DNA of 28,804 nucleotides from a virus. Where the stretch lies: IMG/VR virus record IMGVR_UViG_3300038652_000277, positions 1 to 28,804 of that record; one strand, given 5' to 3'. The notes below the pieces were generated by a model, which was not told the DNA's origin, searched no databases, and worked only from the letters and a program-made list of their open reading frames with translations. This document shows positions 7,336 through 15,611 of this stretch, piece after piece. A program made the position numbers and the translations under genes. Positions within the stretch are counted from its first letter, which is position 1; every line of letters begins with the position of its first letter.

Positions 7336-7835
7336 CTTCTACCCCTTTCAAATAATACTCTTAAATCCCAGCCGTATCCCCCTTGTTCAAGTGGTAGTTT
7401 AGGTACTTCTAAAGTTTCTTTCTGGAAGTATTCTAAAGGAATTGATTTATCATTATTTGGATATTCTTCTATGAATTTTTCTGCATTTGGGAAAGCATAT
7501 CTTAAATATAAATATTCTAAAATTGTTATAGCAAAAACTTTTCCTTTTGTGTTTCCTGACCCCATCCATCTGAAATTAAATATTATATAACCCTGACCAC
7601 CTTCTCTAACTATCTCTGTTAATCCCTCTATTTGGCTTTCACTCACACAATTAAAATTGAAACTTTTCCCACCACTTGTATTCATTTTACACTCTATCCC
7701 ATACATAGTGCCTTCACTTAAAGCAAGGAAATCAGCATCAGAATTAACTTTACCATAAGCACTGTCGGGGATTCTTAATCCCCAACTTTTAAGGTCTTTC
7801 ATACTTTTACTTATATCACTTTCAAATAAGTTCAC
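7332..7835 (-). CDS. RecU-like Holliday junction resolvase
   Basis: A 167-aa protein with a nuclease core of the RecU type. DADFLAL (D33/D35) is followed by YGIECKM (E48, K50) and the helix ESQIEGLTEIVREGGQG (Q68), which leads into the strand YIIFNF. RecU, the Firmicute Holliday junction resolvase, has the same D, ExK, Q order followed by a Gly-rich turn. It would cut four-way junctions made by the RecA encoded nearby. The GTG start at 7835 has AAGGAGG with good spacing and overlaps the upstream Cas4-like gene by 14 nt. The N-terminal arm is short compared with cellular RecU (about 200 aa). Confidence 0.65.
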   Translation of the reverse strand: MNLFESDISKSMKDLKSWGLRIPDSAYGKVNSDADFLALSEGTMYGIECKMNTSGGKSFNFNCVSESQIEGLTEIVREGGQGYIIFNFRWMGSGNTKGKVFAITILEYLYLRYAFPNAEKFIEEYPNNDKSIPLEYFQKETLEVPKLPLEQGGYGWDLRVLFERGRR

Positions 7836-8634
7836 TTTGACCTCCTTTAAGTGGGTTGTGGTCTTTTTTACAGATAGTCTTATACATACAGAATCTACAG
7901 CTTTTTAAATCCTTCTCTGGTAGTGTTTCTTCTTCTATGTGCTGCTCAACTTTATTTATTTTATTAATTACTTTTTCTTTATCTTTTTCCGATTCAATTA
8001 CTTTGATGGCTTTCTTCTGATAGTTGTTTCGTTCCTCATACAGATACATAACTCTATCTATCCCAAAACTAAGAGAATAACTTATACCCTGCATTACATG
8101 ATATGGTGAGATACTTGTTCTATTTTGCCACCTAAAAGTATCATCTGTCTTTATCTCTAATAGATAAAATTTATCTTTGATCTTAATTATCCCATCTACT
8201 CTGAATCTAATATTATACCTGGTATCTACTATCAATGCTTCTAATCCATCATATGAGATAACATCTAAATAATCTAACTCATTATCCTTAATAAATTCTC
8301 TAACATCTACCCATTCGAATTTATAATCTAATTTATCATTAATATAAATTAATAGCTGCTGTATCCTCTCATGTCTATCTGTTCCTGTTTCCCCTTTTAG
8401 AATATTCTTAGGTTCTATGTTCTGTGTTTTATCTATCTCTGCCCCCACTCTTTTATAGAATAACTGTCTAGGGCAGCCCCCTATTGAAGAAGGGGAGTAA
8501 TACTGAGAAGGTTTCCTTAAATTCTCATTATTCCTTTTGGTTAAGGCTTCATCTAATATGTTAATTAAGTATTCACCATCTGTTATCTCTTTACTTCTTG
8601 TGTTTAGTTTTTTAACTAAAGTATCTAAACCCAT
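7822..8634 (-). CDS. Cas4/RecB-like nuclease with four-cysteine cluster
   Basis: A 270-aa PD-(D/E)XK nuclease of the Cas4/AddB-RecB type. SSIGGCPRQLFYKR (C54) is followed by GTDRHERIQ (H88), FRVDGII (D147), LLEIKT (E160, K162) and a Gln (Q182) in motif QhxxY-like YHVMQGISY. A C-terminal CRFCMYKTIC (C246, C249, C255) completes a four-Cys arrangement that usually holds a 4Fe-4S cluster. Such enzymes resect DNA ends and make 3' tails for RecA. It is not near any CRISPR array. ATG start behind GAGGGGGA, directly after the preceding stop. Confidence 0.8.
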   Translation of the reverse strand: MGLDTLVKKLNTRSKEITDGEYLINILDEALTKRNNENLRKPSQYYSPSSIGGCPRQLFYKRVGAEIDKTQNIEPKNILKGETGTDRHERIQQLLIYINDKLDYKFEWVDVREFIKDNELDYLDVISYDGLEALIVDTRYNIRFRVDGIIKIKDKFYLLEIKTDDTFRWQNRTSISPYHVMQGISYSLSFGIDRVMYLYEERNNYQKKAIKVIESEKDKEKVINKINKVEQHIEEETLPEKDLKSCRFCMYKTICKKDHNPLKGGQSELI

Positions 8635-8868
8635 TTATTCTTCCCCCTCTATTTCTGTTAATTTAAGTCTGTATTTCTTGCCATCTAAAGTAAAAACTTC
8701 TTCATAACCTGCAAACTTATCCACTACTGCCTTCATAAACTCACCAGTAATATCTTTCTTCTTCATAAAATGTGATTCAGTGGTATCTAAAAATCCTGCA
8801 TAGATATTATCAGATATTGCTCCTTTTGCTATGTGTAACTCATCTATTGTGTAATTTTTCAAAGACAC
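8635..8868 (-). CDS. Small unknown protein between unknown and Cas4-like genes
   Basis: A 77-aa protein that I do not recognise. It starts at GTG 8868, sharing one base with the previous stop (TAGTG), with GGAGGG ahead of it. The sequence is soluble, mixed helix and strand, with a C-terminal beta hairpin-like stretch (VFTLDGKKYRLKLTEIEGEE). No cysteines and no membrane segment. Translational coupling to both neighbours suggests a replication or recombination role. Confidence 0.55.
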   Translation of the reverse strand: MSLKNYTIDELHIAKGAISDNIYAGFLDTTESHFMKKKDITGEFMKAVVDKFAGYEEVFTLDGKKYRLKLTEIEGEE

Positions 8869-9815
8869 TATTTACCCTCCCTAAGATCAAACTTCTCCTG
8901 AACATTAACATATCCTCTACCATCACAATGACTGCACTCTACTAAAGGCTCGTTAATATGAGTAATCACTCTCTCTAAATAGTTATCTATTTTTTCTATC
9001 AACTCTTTTTCACTATTTGCTTTGATTGAAGGCAAAATAGGATACCTTTTATAATTTTCTTCCTCACTTGTCATTTCAAAAATGGTGGTTTCAGTATTGG
9101 AAGATATTCTACGATCTCTTAAAATATCGGATTCCAATTCTGTAACTAAATCAAAAGCATCTTTATCATATCTTCTTTTCTTGACAGTAAAACAGAAGTT
9201 ATAATCACTAGTTATCTTAGCATATCTATGGTCTATGTTTTCTTTAATAAACTTTCTTAATATGTTGTAGAGGTCTTTAGATGCTATTTTGCAAGGATAA
9301 TTGTGCAACATTAACTCTGGAATTAACATCTTATCTAAACCCTGATGTTTGAAGTTGGCATTATTTATCTCCACATCCTTAGTAGAAAAACTGACTTTTG
9401 ATTCCCCTGTGTATTTTGCTTTAGGTCTAAAGTAATAATCTTCTACTTCAAATAATGTGTTTATCTCATATTCTATTTCTCCCCATTTTTGTTCTGCTAA
9501 ATCGTATTCATAATTGTATAAACTTGCATAACTTGCTTCATTATCAAAATCTTCTTCTGACATAACTAGAGGAAGTTTCTCTGATTCTAATTCTGGATCA
9601 TTTAATTCATATCTAACATTTATCTTTTCTCGACTGCCTTTTTTCTCTATCTTTTCAACCTCATCTATATCCACATAATACCAGCCCTTAGAGTATGTTT
9701 CTTCTGGTTTAACCCCATTAACTTTTAAATCGAGCAGTCTGCTGCTCTTATAACTACGGGGGTTGTCTGTAAGAAAAATTCCTTTATCTGTTTTAATCAT
9801 ATCTAATTCTAACAT
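8868..9815 (-). CDS. Unknown replication-module protein with C-terminal CxxCxGxG knuckle
   Basis: A 315-aa acidic protein that I do not recognise. The body has no known motif. Near the C-terminus there is a single DnaJ-type knuckle CSHCDGRGYV (C294, C297); C175-like and C208-like cysteines also occur in the body, so one zinc site is possible. It lies between the sliding clamp gene (13 nt upstream) and a coupled small gene, which argues for a replication-associated job. ATG start behind GGAGGAGAG. Confidence 0.55.
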   Translation of the reverse strand: MLELDMIKTDKGIFLTDNPRSYKSSRLLDLKVNGVKPEETYSKGWYYVDIDEVEKIEKKGSREKINVRYELNDPELESEKLPLVMSEEDFDNEASYASLYNYEYDLAEQKWGEIEYEINTLFEVEDYYFRPKAKYTGESKVSFSTKDVEINNANFKHQGLDKMLIPELMLHNYPCKIASKDLYNILRKFIKENIDHRYAKITSDYNFCFTVKKRRYDKDAFDLVTELESDILRDRRISSNTETTIFEMTSEEENYKRYPILPSIKANSEKELIEKIDNYLERVITHINEPLVECSHCDGRGYVNVQEKFDLREGK

Positions 9816-9828
9816 TTATCTCTCCTCC

Positions 9829-10860
9829 TTAGTCCACTAACTTACCTGTAAAGTATTCTGTTTCATTATCTTTTAAACAAAAAGCTAAGTTTTCTCCATC
9901 ACACATCAATCTCGCAGTATCAGAAGTTGTGTTCTTAACAAAAAGGATTAAATCATCAATAACTAAATTACAAGCAAATGAGCCTTCTCCTTCTACTTCT
10001 AATTCTTCTTTTGATTTACCTTTAAGATCAGATAGTAATAACTTCTCCCCATCAGATTCCAGGTGGAGACCCTTATTACCCATTGGGTCTGTAAATATCT
10101 CTATCCTATTTAAGACTTCTTTCAAAGCAGCAGTCTCTATGTCAGCATGATTTTCATAAGAAGCATCTTTATATGTTGATAAATCTGGGAAATCCCCTAT
10201 ACCATATAACTGACTTCCAAAAATAGTCAAACTATCAGAATCAAATAATAACTTATTATCATCAACCATTATCTTTAAATCTTCTTCCTCAAACAGATTA
10301 ACCATTTCCATTAAATCAGCAGGTATCAATAACTCACTACTCAGTAACTTATCTTTTGTTATTGCCATTTTTGTTCCATCTAGGGTCAATACTTCTTCCC
10401 CTAGATAATAACCTGTTAATACAGGAACTTCTAGGTCAGTAGAAGGTGTTCCTTTATGTTTTGCCACTATCTCCTGCAACACTGCTGCATCTACTTCCAT
10501 TACCTCCTGTGGCTCTATCTCATAACTAGGAAACTCATCATTGTAATAATCTAATTTATATTTACCATTTGATTTTATCTCTAAGTATTTATCCTTAAAG
10601 TTAAACTCAACAAACTCTGAATTTAGACTTTTAATTAATTTAACCAATTTAGACCCTTCTACTACTTTTGACAGCTTTTCTTCTGTATCCACCTCCACTC
10701 TGGAAGTTATGGTATAAGTCTTATCAGTAACAGTTATAATTAATGTGCCTTCACTAACTAATAATTCAACATACTTACATATTTCCATTATCTTATTACT
10801 ATCTATTAACTTATTAACCTTACTTAGAGCATTTTTTAACTCTTTAACATTTATTTTCAT
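9829..10860 (-). CDS. dnaN: DNA polymerase sliding clamp, beta-type
   Basis: A 343-aa protein close in length to bacterial DnaN (about 366-380). It opens with KINVKELKNALSKVNKLID, as DnaN does. The three-fold repeated clamp pattern can be followed through the segments VEGSKLVKLIKSLNSE, YKLDYYNDEFPSYE, TGYYLGEEVLTLDGTKMAITKD and ADLMEMVNLFEEEDLKIMVDD. The beta clamp encircles DNA as a dimeric ring and holds the polymerase on it. It lies 11 nt after the phage polymerase gene, and a matching clamp loader is encoded in the same window. ATG start behind AGGAGGATTAG. Confidence 0.85.
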   Translation of the reverse strand: MKINVKELKNALSKVNKLIDSNKIMEICKYVELLVSEGTLIITVTDKTYTITSRVEVDTEEKLSKVVEGSKLVKLIKSLNSEFVEFNFKDKYLEIKSNGKYKLDYYNDEFPSYEIEPQEVMEVDAAVLQEIVAKHKGTPSTDLEVPVLTGYYLGEEVLTLDGTKMAITKDKLLSSELLIPADLMEMVNLFEEEDLKIMVDDNKLLFDSDSLTIFGSQLYGIGDFPDLSTYKDASYENHADIETAALKEVLNRIEIFTDPMGNKGLHLESDGEKLLLSDLKGKSKEELEVEGEGSFACNLVIDDLILFVKNTTSDTARLMCDGENLAFCLKDNETEYFTGKLVD

Positions 10861-10871
10861 CTCTAATCCTC

Positions 10872-13800
10872 CTATTTGATTAATTCACCATACCACTTCT
10901 TACTTACTTCATGATCAACTGACATTGTTACAGTTACAGGGTCTCCTGCTTTTAACATTAATTCTTCTACTCTCTTTTTCGCCTTTTCTATCTTTTCTAA
11001 GTCATTCTCTATCTGCCCTATTACTTCATCATGCACTGGTAATAATAGTTCATAACCTAATTCAGCTAAGTAATCATCATTATCAATTAAAACTATTGCT
11101 TTTTTAGTCATATCACTTGCTGATCCCTGAATAACACTATTTATTGTCTGCCTTTCTGCTTCTGCTATAAACCCTGTATTATCTTTTATCTTAACCCCAT
11201 CTTGTTTTGCTTGCTGTTTTATTCTCTGTTTTTGTTTCCAGTATCTTGCCTTTTCTAATTTCTTTCTATACTCTTTTCTCTTTTTGGGGTCATCACACTT
11301 AACCTCATACTCTGGGAGGTTAATATCTGGTAATCTTCTTTTTCTGCCATAAATGGTTTTAACATAATTGTTTTTCTTACAGAATATCCTTGTCTTTTCT
11401 ATTGTATCCTTAACTTTTGGGAATCTATCAAAGAAAGCATCTAGTATTTTCTGTGCTTCTTTTGGTGTCTTACCCATCATTTCTGCTACTGTTGGGATAC
11501 CCATGCCATACAGAACTCCTAAAAGTAGGCTTTTGCAATAATCCCTGTATTCTTCATTTTCCTGCTCTTTAGTACATGTTTCATATGGAACATCAAATAT
11601 CATACTTGCAATTATAGCATATAAGTCTTTACCATTATTATATGCTTCTATCATATGTTCATCACCAGACACATAAGACAGGATTCTTGGTTCTTGCTGG
11701 CTGTAATCTGTGGATATTAAAACTTTGCCTTCGTCTGCTTTAAACATCTGTCTTATCTCGTGATTGTCGCTCGGGATGTTCTGACAGTTATATGAAACAG
11801 TTGCTTGATTATTCCTTCTAACAACTATCTTTTCAGAAGGAACAGTAACACAATATACTTGACCATCATATGGAACTTTATTAATCTCTGTTGTAGAGAA
11901 GTATCTATCAGTTCCTTTATGTAAATTAACAACAGTATGCTTATCATCTTTGTCATACCAGGAGGTACTATACCCTGTCATAAGTGCCACTGATTGAACT
12001 AAATCAACTGCTCTTTTTCTGTCATTCCTCTGTAAAAAAGCTGCTCCTCTAGTATAATCACCACCCCATCTATGTATGCACTCTAAAAACCATTTTCTTG
12101 CTTCATAGTCTAAATTCAAAATTTCTCGATCCTTAAACACTTTAGTTTTAGAATCAACACTTAAATCTAACCACTCTTTTAAATACTCAACTTCTTCTTT
12201 ATACAGATTAATATAAAATTTATCACTCTGCCCTTTACGCTTTACATTGTCAAATAAAACTTTCAGTCTAGCAACTTTTCTTTTCGATTTAACCTCTATT
12301 TTGATTCTATTTATGCCTTCTTGAACATAACCATCAGCTTGAACAGCTATTGCTTTTTCTAAAGATAGTTTTTCTTCTTTAGTTAATGTCCTGCCTTCTT
12401 TCTTTATCCCCCCTCTAATTGCTTTTCTATCTATTGTTCTAGGAAGTCTTTTAAATTTATCATAAAATTCTTCGGCAGTTTCAGTAACTAATCTTCCTGC
12501 TCTAGTTTTAGATAACATTCTATGATCTGGGGTTACTAATAAATCAACACCCTGATAATCAAACTTATACATATCCCCTTTAAAATGATACGATATGTAA
12601 TCTAAAGGCTTCACAAATTCTATCTCTCCATTTTCTTCCCACTGTGCTACTTTTTCTGTTTTGTCTAAGTTCTTAAACAACTTCCAACCACTATCTGTCA
12701 ATATCTCTGTTTTATCATCATAACAATTAGGTTCGCTGCTTGAAAATCTGCCTGTCTTTGCCCCTACTTGATTTAACCTAGTATGTATTTTTCCATCACT
12801 TTTAACTACCTCTGGTAGTTTATCTATATAAGTTGATAAAAGTTTTCCTATTTTCCTCTCTTTTAACATATTATCAAAAAATAATCTAATATTTTCATCT
12901 TTTGCTTCATCTCTAAAGTGTTTTAGGGCATCAGCAGCAGTGGTTCTCTCCTCATACTCTAAATGTAACACATCATATATTACTATTGCTAATTGCACTG
13001 GGCTATTTAAATTTATAGGGTCTCCTAATTTACTTTTCTTTTTGTCTGATAAATGACTATAATCTAAAGAATCTAAGAAATCATGTATCTCTTTTTCTAT
13101 TTTATTTATTTTGTCTGTGTATTTTTTGCTTAATTCATTAGCATATTCACTATCAAAATCAAACCCTCTTTCTTCCATATTTATTACTGCTTTTATTGTA
13201 GGAATTTCCCAATTCAAATAGAATTTGCCTGCTTCTTTTAATCCTGTCTGATCTATATATTCGCCCTCTGGGTGTAAATACTCTCTCTGGAACTCATATA
13301 ACTCATAAGTCATTATAGCATCTTTAGCACCATATAAACTAGCAAGATAAATAGGAACAAGACTGATATTTATATCTTTAAATAAGTCTTTAAAGCTCAT
13401 TGATTCCTGCTCTGATTTACCTAACACATACCTATCATATAAGTATTTAAGACTATGTTTTTCATTTTCATTTAGATATGTACTTGCTATATATGTTTCC
13501 CACCCTGTTGAATTTTTGTCGAACTGACCTAAAGCATTAATAAACACTCTTATATCATAAACACTATTATGAAAAATAAACTTTTTATCTATCTCTCTAA
13601 ACACCTCTGAAACTTGTTTATATGTTAACTGCTTATCATAATCATATTTATAATTAAAAGTAATCAGGTTTGTCTTTTTATGTTTAATAGGAACATATAT
13701 CCCATTATTATTTTTTGAATACCCACTTAATCCTACTAATGTATCTAGCATAGGGTCTGGGTTTGATCCTACTACATCACTCTCTGTATCTACTGCATAT

Positions 13801-14027
13801 AATTCATCTTTAGTAAAGAATTTATATAATTTATTTTGGTCTGTTATTACTTCTATTTTTTGTTTTTCTTCTTCTGTGAAATTTTCATGTACTCTTTTTT
13901 CTATATTATTAAGCTGTGCTTTTAGTTTATTCTTACTTACCTGCTTTGTTGCTTTTTTTCTGTTTTTTAATTTATTAACTAACTCTTTATTCTTCTCTCT
14001 TACCCCACTAAACAGTGAGTTTTGCAT
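10872..14027 (-). CDS. polA: Family A DNA polymerase with intein
   Basis: A 1051-aa precursor; 738 aa remain once the intein (residues 435-747) is removed. No 5' nuclease domain. The 3'-5' exonuclease is intact: DTE (D80, E82), HNSVYD (N154, D158) and YGAKD (Y232, D236). Polymerase motif A is STDYSQQEPR (D774). The O-helix is R828-K832-L836-Y840, with Leu where E. coli has F762. Motif C is HDE (999-1001). The protein begins MQNSLF, which resembles a beta-clamp binding pentapeptide. It should be the replicative polymerase because no DnaE or PolC is visible in the window. ATG start behind GAGAGGAGG; a hairpin separates it from the SSB gene. Confidence 0.95.
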   Translation of the reverse strand: MQNSLFSGVREKNKELVNKLKNRKKATKQVSKNKLKAQLNNIEKRVHENFTEEEKQKIEVITDQNKLYKFFTKDELYAVDTESDVVGSNPDPMLDTLVGLSGYSKNNNGIYVPIKHKKTNLITFNYKYDYDKQLTYKQVSEVFREIDKKFIFHNSVYDIRVFINALGQFDKNSTGWETYIASTYLNENEKHSLKYLYDRYVLGKSEQESMSFKDLFKDINISLVPIYLASLYGAKDAIMTYELYEFQREYLHPEGEYIDQTGLKEAGKFYLNWEIPTIKAVINMEERGFDFDSEYANELSKKYTDKINKIEKEIHDFLDSLDYSHLSDKKKSKLGDPINLNSPVQLAIVIYDVLHLEYEERTTAADALKHFRDEAKDENIRLFFDNMLKERKIGKLLSTYIDKLPEVVKSDGKIHTRLNQVGAKTGRFSSSEPNCYDDKTEILTDSGWKLFKNLDKTEKVAQWEENGEIEFVKPLDYISYHFKGDMYKFDYQGVDLLVTPDHRMLSKTRAGRLVTETAEEFYDKFKRLPRTIDRKAIRGGIKKEGRTLTKEEKLSLEKAIAVQADGYVQEGINRIKIEVKSKRKVARLKVLFDNVKRKGQSDKFYINLYKEEVEYLKEWLDLSVDSKTKVFKDREILNLDYEARKWFLECIHRWGGDYTRGAAFLQRNDRKRAVDLVQSVALMTGYSTSWYDKDDKHTVVNLHKGTDRYFSTTEINKVPYDGQVYCVTVPSEKIVVRRNNQATVSYNCQNIPSDNHEIRQMFKADEGKVLISTDYSQQEPRILSYVSGDEHMIEAYNNGKDLYAIIASMIFDVPYETCTKEQENEEYRDYCKSLLLGVLYGMGIPTVAEMMGKTPKEAQKILDAFFDRFPKVKDTIEKTRIFCKKNNYVKTIYGRKRRLPDINLPEYEVKCDDPKKRKEYRKKLEKARYWKQKQRIKQQAKQDGVKIKDNTGFIAEAERQTINSVIQGSASDMTKKAIVLIDNDDYLAELGYELLLPVHDEVIGQIENDLEKIEKAKKRVEELMLKAGDPVTVTMSVDHEVSKKWYGELIK
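11787..12725 (-). mobile_element. Intein in PolA (residues 435-747)
   Basis: This in-frame insertion of 313 codons interrupts the conserved polymerase segment SSSEPN-(L)QNIP. It begins CYDDKTEILTDSGW (Cys1, block A) and has block B VTPDHRML (T499, H502). The block F-like YDGQVYCVTV precedes an end in VSYN followed by Cys+1 (CQNIP). The penultimate residue is Tyr instead of the usual His. A degenerate DOD-type endonuclease is suggested by AIAVQADGY (559-567) and ECIHRWGGDY (649-658), but the second motif lacks the second acidic position of a canonical LAGLIDADG. Cys+1 stays in the spliced enzyme in place of the usual Leu. Confidence 0.9.
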
Positions 14028-14055
14028 ATCTTTCCTCCTCTCAAATGAAAATATC

Positions 14056-14077
14056 GGGAGAGTTTTTACACTCTCCC
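14056..14077 (-). other. Hairpin between SSB and PolA genes
   Basis: A perfect 8-bp inverted repeat GGGAGAGT/ACTCTCCC with a 6-nt loop lies 13 nt past the SSB stop. On the minus strand it is followed by GATATTTTC, which is not a good U-tract. It is probably an attenuator, weak terminator or mRNA-stability element that lets SSB be made in excess over polymerase. Confidence 0.55.
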
Positions 14078-14090
14078 TATTTAAACTATT

Positions 14091-14777
14091 TTAGAAAAAG
14101 TCAGCAGGGTTATCTGATTTCTTAGACTTCTGACTATTTCCAGAAGAACTTGAAGATGTCTGATCAAAATTGAATGTTCCTGCTACCATTTTCTCTAAAT
14201 CTGCTTTATCTCTTTTAATAATTAAATTAGCTTTCTCTGCTCCTGCTAATTCTGTTCTTTTCTCTTTAATCTTCTCTCTATTCTTCTCTGTATCCTCCAT
14301 AAACTTACCTTCTTCTTTTGCCTGGGCTTCTGACATAGGGAATAAATTATATGTAGTGTTGGTGTCCCCTTTCTTCCCTGCTCTTTTAACCTTGATATAT
14401 TGACTAAAGAGAGGATTATATTCTTCCAGGTAACTCACAAATTTACCAATAAACTGTCTCCCTCTTTCCCAAACTTTTAATTCTTTACCATCTGAATAGT
14501 CAATTAACTGGATAAACCCTCTTGGTTTATTGCTGCTACCAGCTTGACACAATGGGCACTCTTTGCCTTCTGGGGTTAAACAGGCAACTTTTCTTGTTTT
14601 ACCCCCAATCTCAATCTCATGAACAACTTGCCACCCATTCTCGCTGAAATCCTCAATATCTGTGTATAAAAATCTTACCCATGCTCCATCACCATCATCT
14701 GCTAAATGAAAAAAGTCTGCTCCTCCACCTGTGCTTGAATACTCCTCGAACTGATTCATAAAATCTTTTGCTTTCAT
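14091..14777 (-). CDS. Single-stranded DNA-binding protein, T4 gp32-like
   Basis: A 228-aa protein with an H-x12-C-x7-C-x2-C zinc site (H53, C66, C74, C77), close to the H-x12-C-x9-C-x2-C pattern of T4 gp32. This is followed by an aromatic, basic core (PRGFIQLIDYSDGKELKVWERGRQFIGKFVS). A charged helical part, a Ser-rich linker (TSSSSSGNSQ) and a C-terminal tip SDNPADFF complete it. It coats single-stranded DNA at the fork and recruits partners through the tip. It lies directly before polA and behind its own promoter. ATG start behind AGGAGGAATT. Confidence 0.82.
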   Translation of the reverse strand: MKAKDFMNQFEEYSSTGGGADFFHLADDGDGAWVRFLYTDIEDFSENGWQVVHEIEIGGKTRKVACLTPEGKECPLCQAGSSNKPRGFIQLIDYSDGKELKVWERGRQFIGKFVSYLEEYNPLFSQYIKVKRAGKKGDTNTTYNLFPMSEAQAKEEGKFMEDTEKNREKIKEKRTELAGAEKANLIIKRDKADLEKMVAGTFNFDQTSSSSSGNSQKSKKSDNPADFF

Positions 14778-14825
14778 TTTTTAATTCCTCCTATTTTTTG
14801 ATTCCCTTTTTTGAGGGCTACTATT

Positions 14826-14854
14826 AATATACAACAACTAAACAAAAAAGTAAA
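14826..14854 (-). promoter_or_regulatory. Promoter upstream of SSB gene
   Basis: Minus-strand TTTACT (14849-14854) and TATATT (14826-14831) are separated by 17 bp. They lie in the 83-nt gap between the sigma-like gene and the SSB gene. The -10 fits well and the -35 is one or two bases from consensus. Confidence 0.6.
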
Positions 14855-14860
14855 GTGTTT

Positions 14861-15535
14861 TTAACTAATTATTTCTAACAAATTAACTTTTTTTAGACTA
14901 TTTATTCTCTTAACCAGCATTTTTTGAGATATGTTAAGTTTATCTGCTATATTTTGATAATCACCTCCTTTATCTAATAATAGGTTACACAACATCTTTT
15001 GCTTTTCAGTTAAAAAGTTGGATTCATTTATCCTCATTTTCAAAAAACTATCACTAAAATTTTTCAATGAATCTGATGTGTTTTGTATAATTGAGTTGTC
15101 CTTAGTACACATATTTTTAAAAGACATATCTCTGTCTGCACCATAATTAGAAGCCCCATCAGAACTAAATTCTTCATCTAAACTAACTGCTTCTTTATCA
15201 ATTTTTCTTTTTTGCCTACTCTGCCTTTTTATTTTATTCTTTAACTTTCTCTCAAAATAAAGACCAATAAGTGAGATTAGTTTAGCATTTCTTTCTACAT
15301 CATAGTTGAGGAGGGCTTTATGAATTGATTCTAAAGCAAAACTTGATTTATCCTCATCATCTATTGATATATATTTAGAACTTCTATTAACTAAATACCC
15401 TATGTTATCACAATACATTTTCGCTAAAATCATATCCCGTTTGTTGTTATCTTGATAGAGTAATACCATCTTATCTACATTTTCTGTCTCTAATAACTCA
15501 GCAGTTTGTTTTAAAGCATTATATGTATCTCTCAA
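14861..15535 (-). CDS. Phage sigma-70-like transcription factor
   Basis: A 224-aa basic protein with two separated helical parts. Residues about 33-108 (KRDMILAKMYCDNIGYLV to LKNKIKRQSRQKRK) resemble sigma region 2. Residues about 175-216 (LTEKQKMLCNLLLDKGGDYQ then NIADKLNISQKMLVKRINSL) form a region 4 helix-turn-helix. The linker is acidic and polar. It may redirect host RNA polymerase to middle or late phage promoters. The TTG start at 15535 has AGGAGGG with 6-nt spacing, in a sequence that is almost repeated at the next gene upstream (15803). Confidence 0.65.
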   Translation of the reverse strand: MRDTYNALKQTAELLETENVDKMVLLYQDNNKRDMILAKMYCDNIGYLVNRSSKYISIDDEDKSSFALESIHKALLNYDVERNAKLISLIGLYFERKLKNKIKRQSRQKRKIDKEAVSLDEEFSSDGASNYGADRDMSFKNMCTKDNSIIQNTSDSLKNFSDSFLKMRINESNFLTEKQKMLCNLLLDKGGDYQNIADKLNISQKMLVKRINSLKKVNLLEIIS

Positions 15536-15611
15536 ATTTACCCTCCTCCCATTTTATCCCTACATTGTGAATATATCAGTTATTTTCTCTACATCATATC
15601 TTTTTATATTT

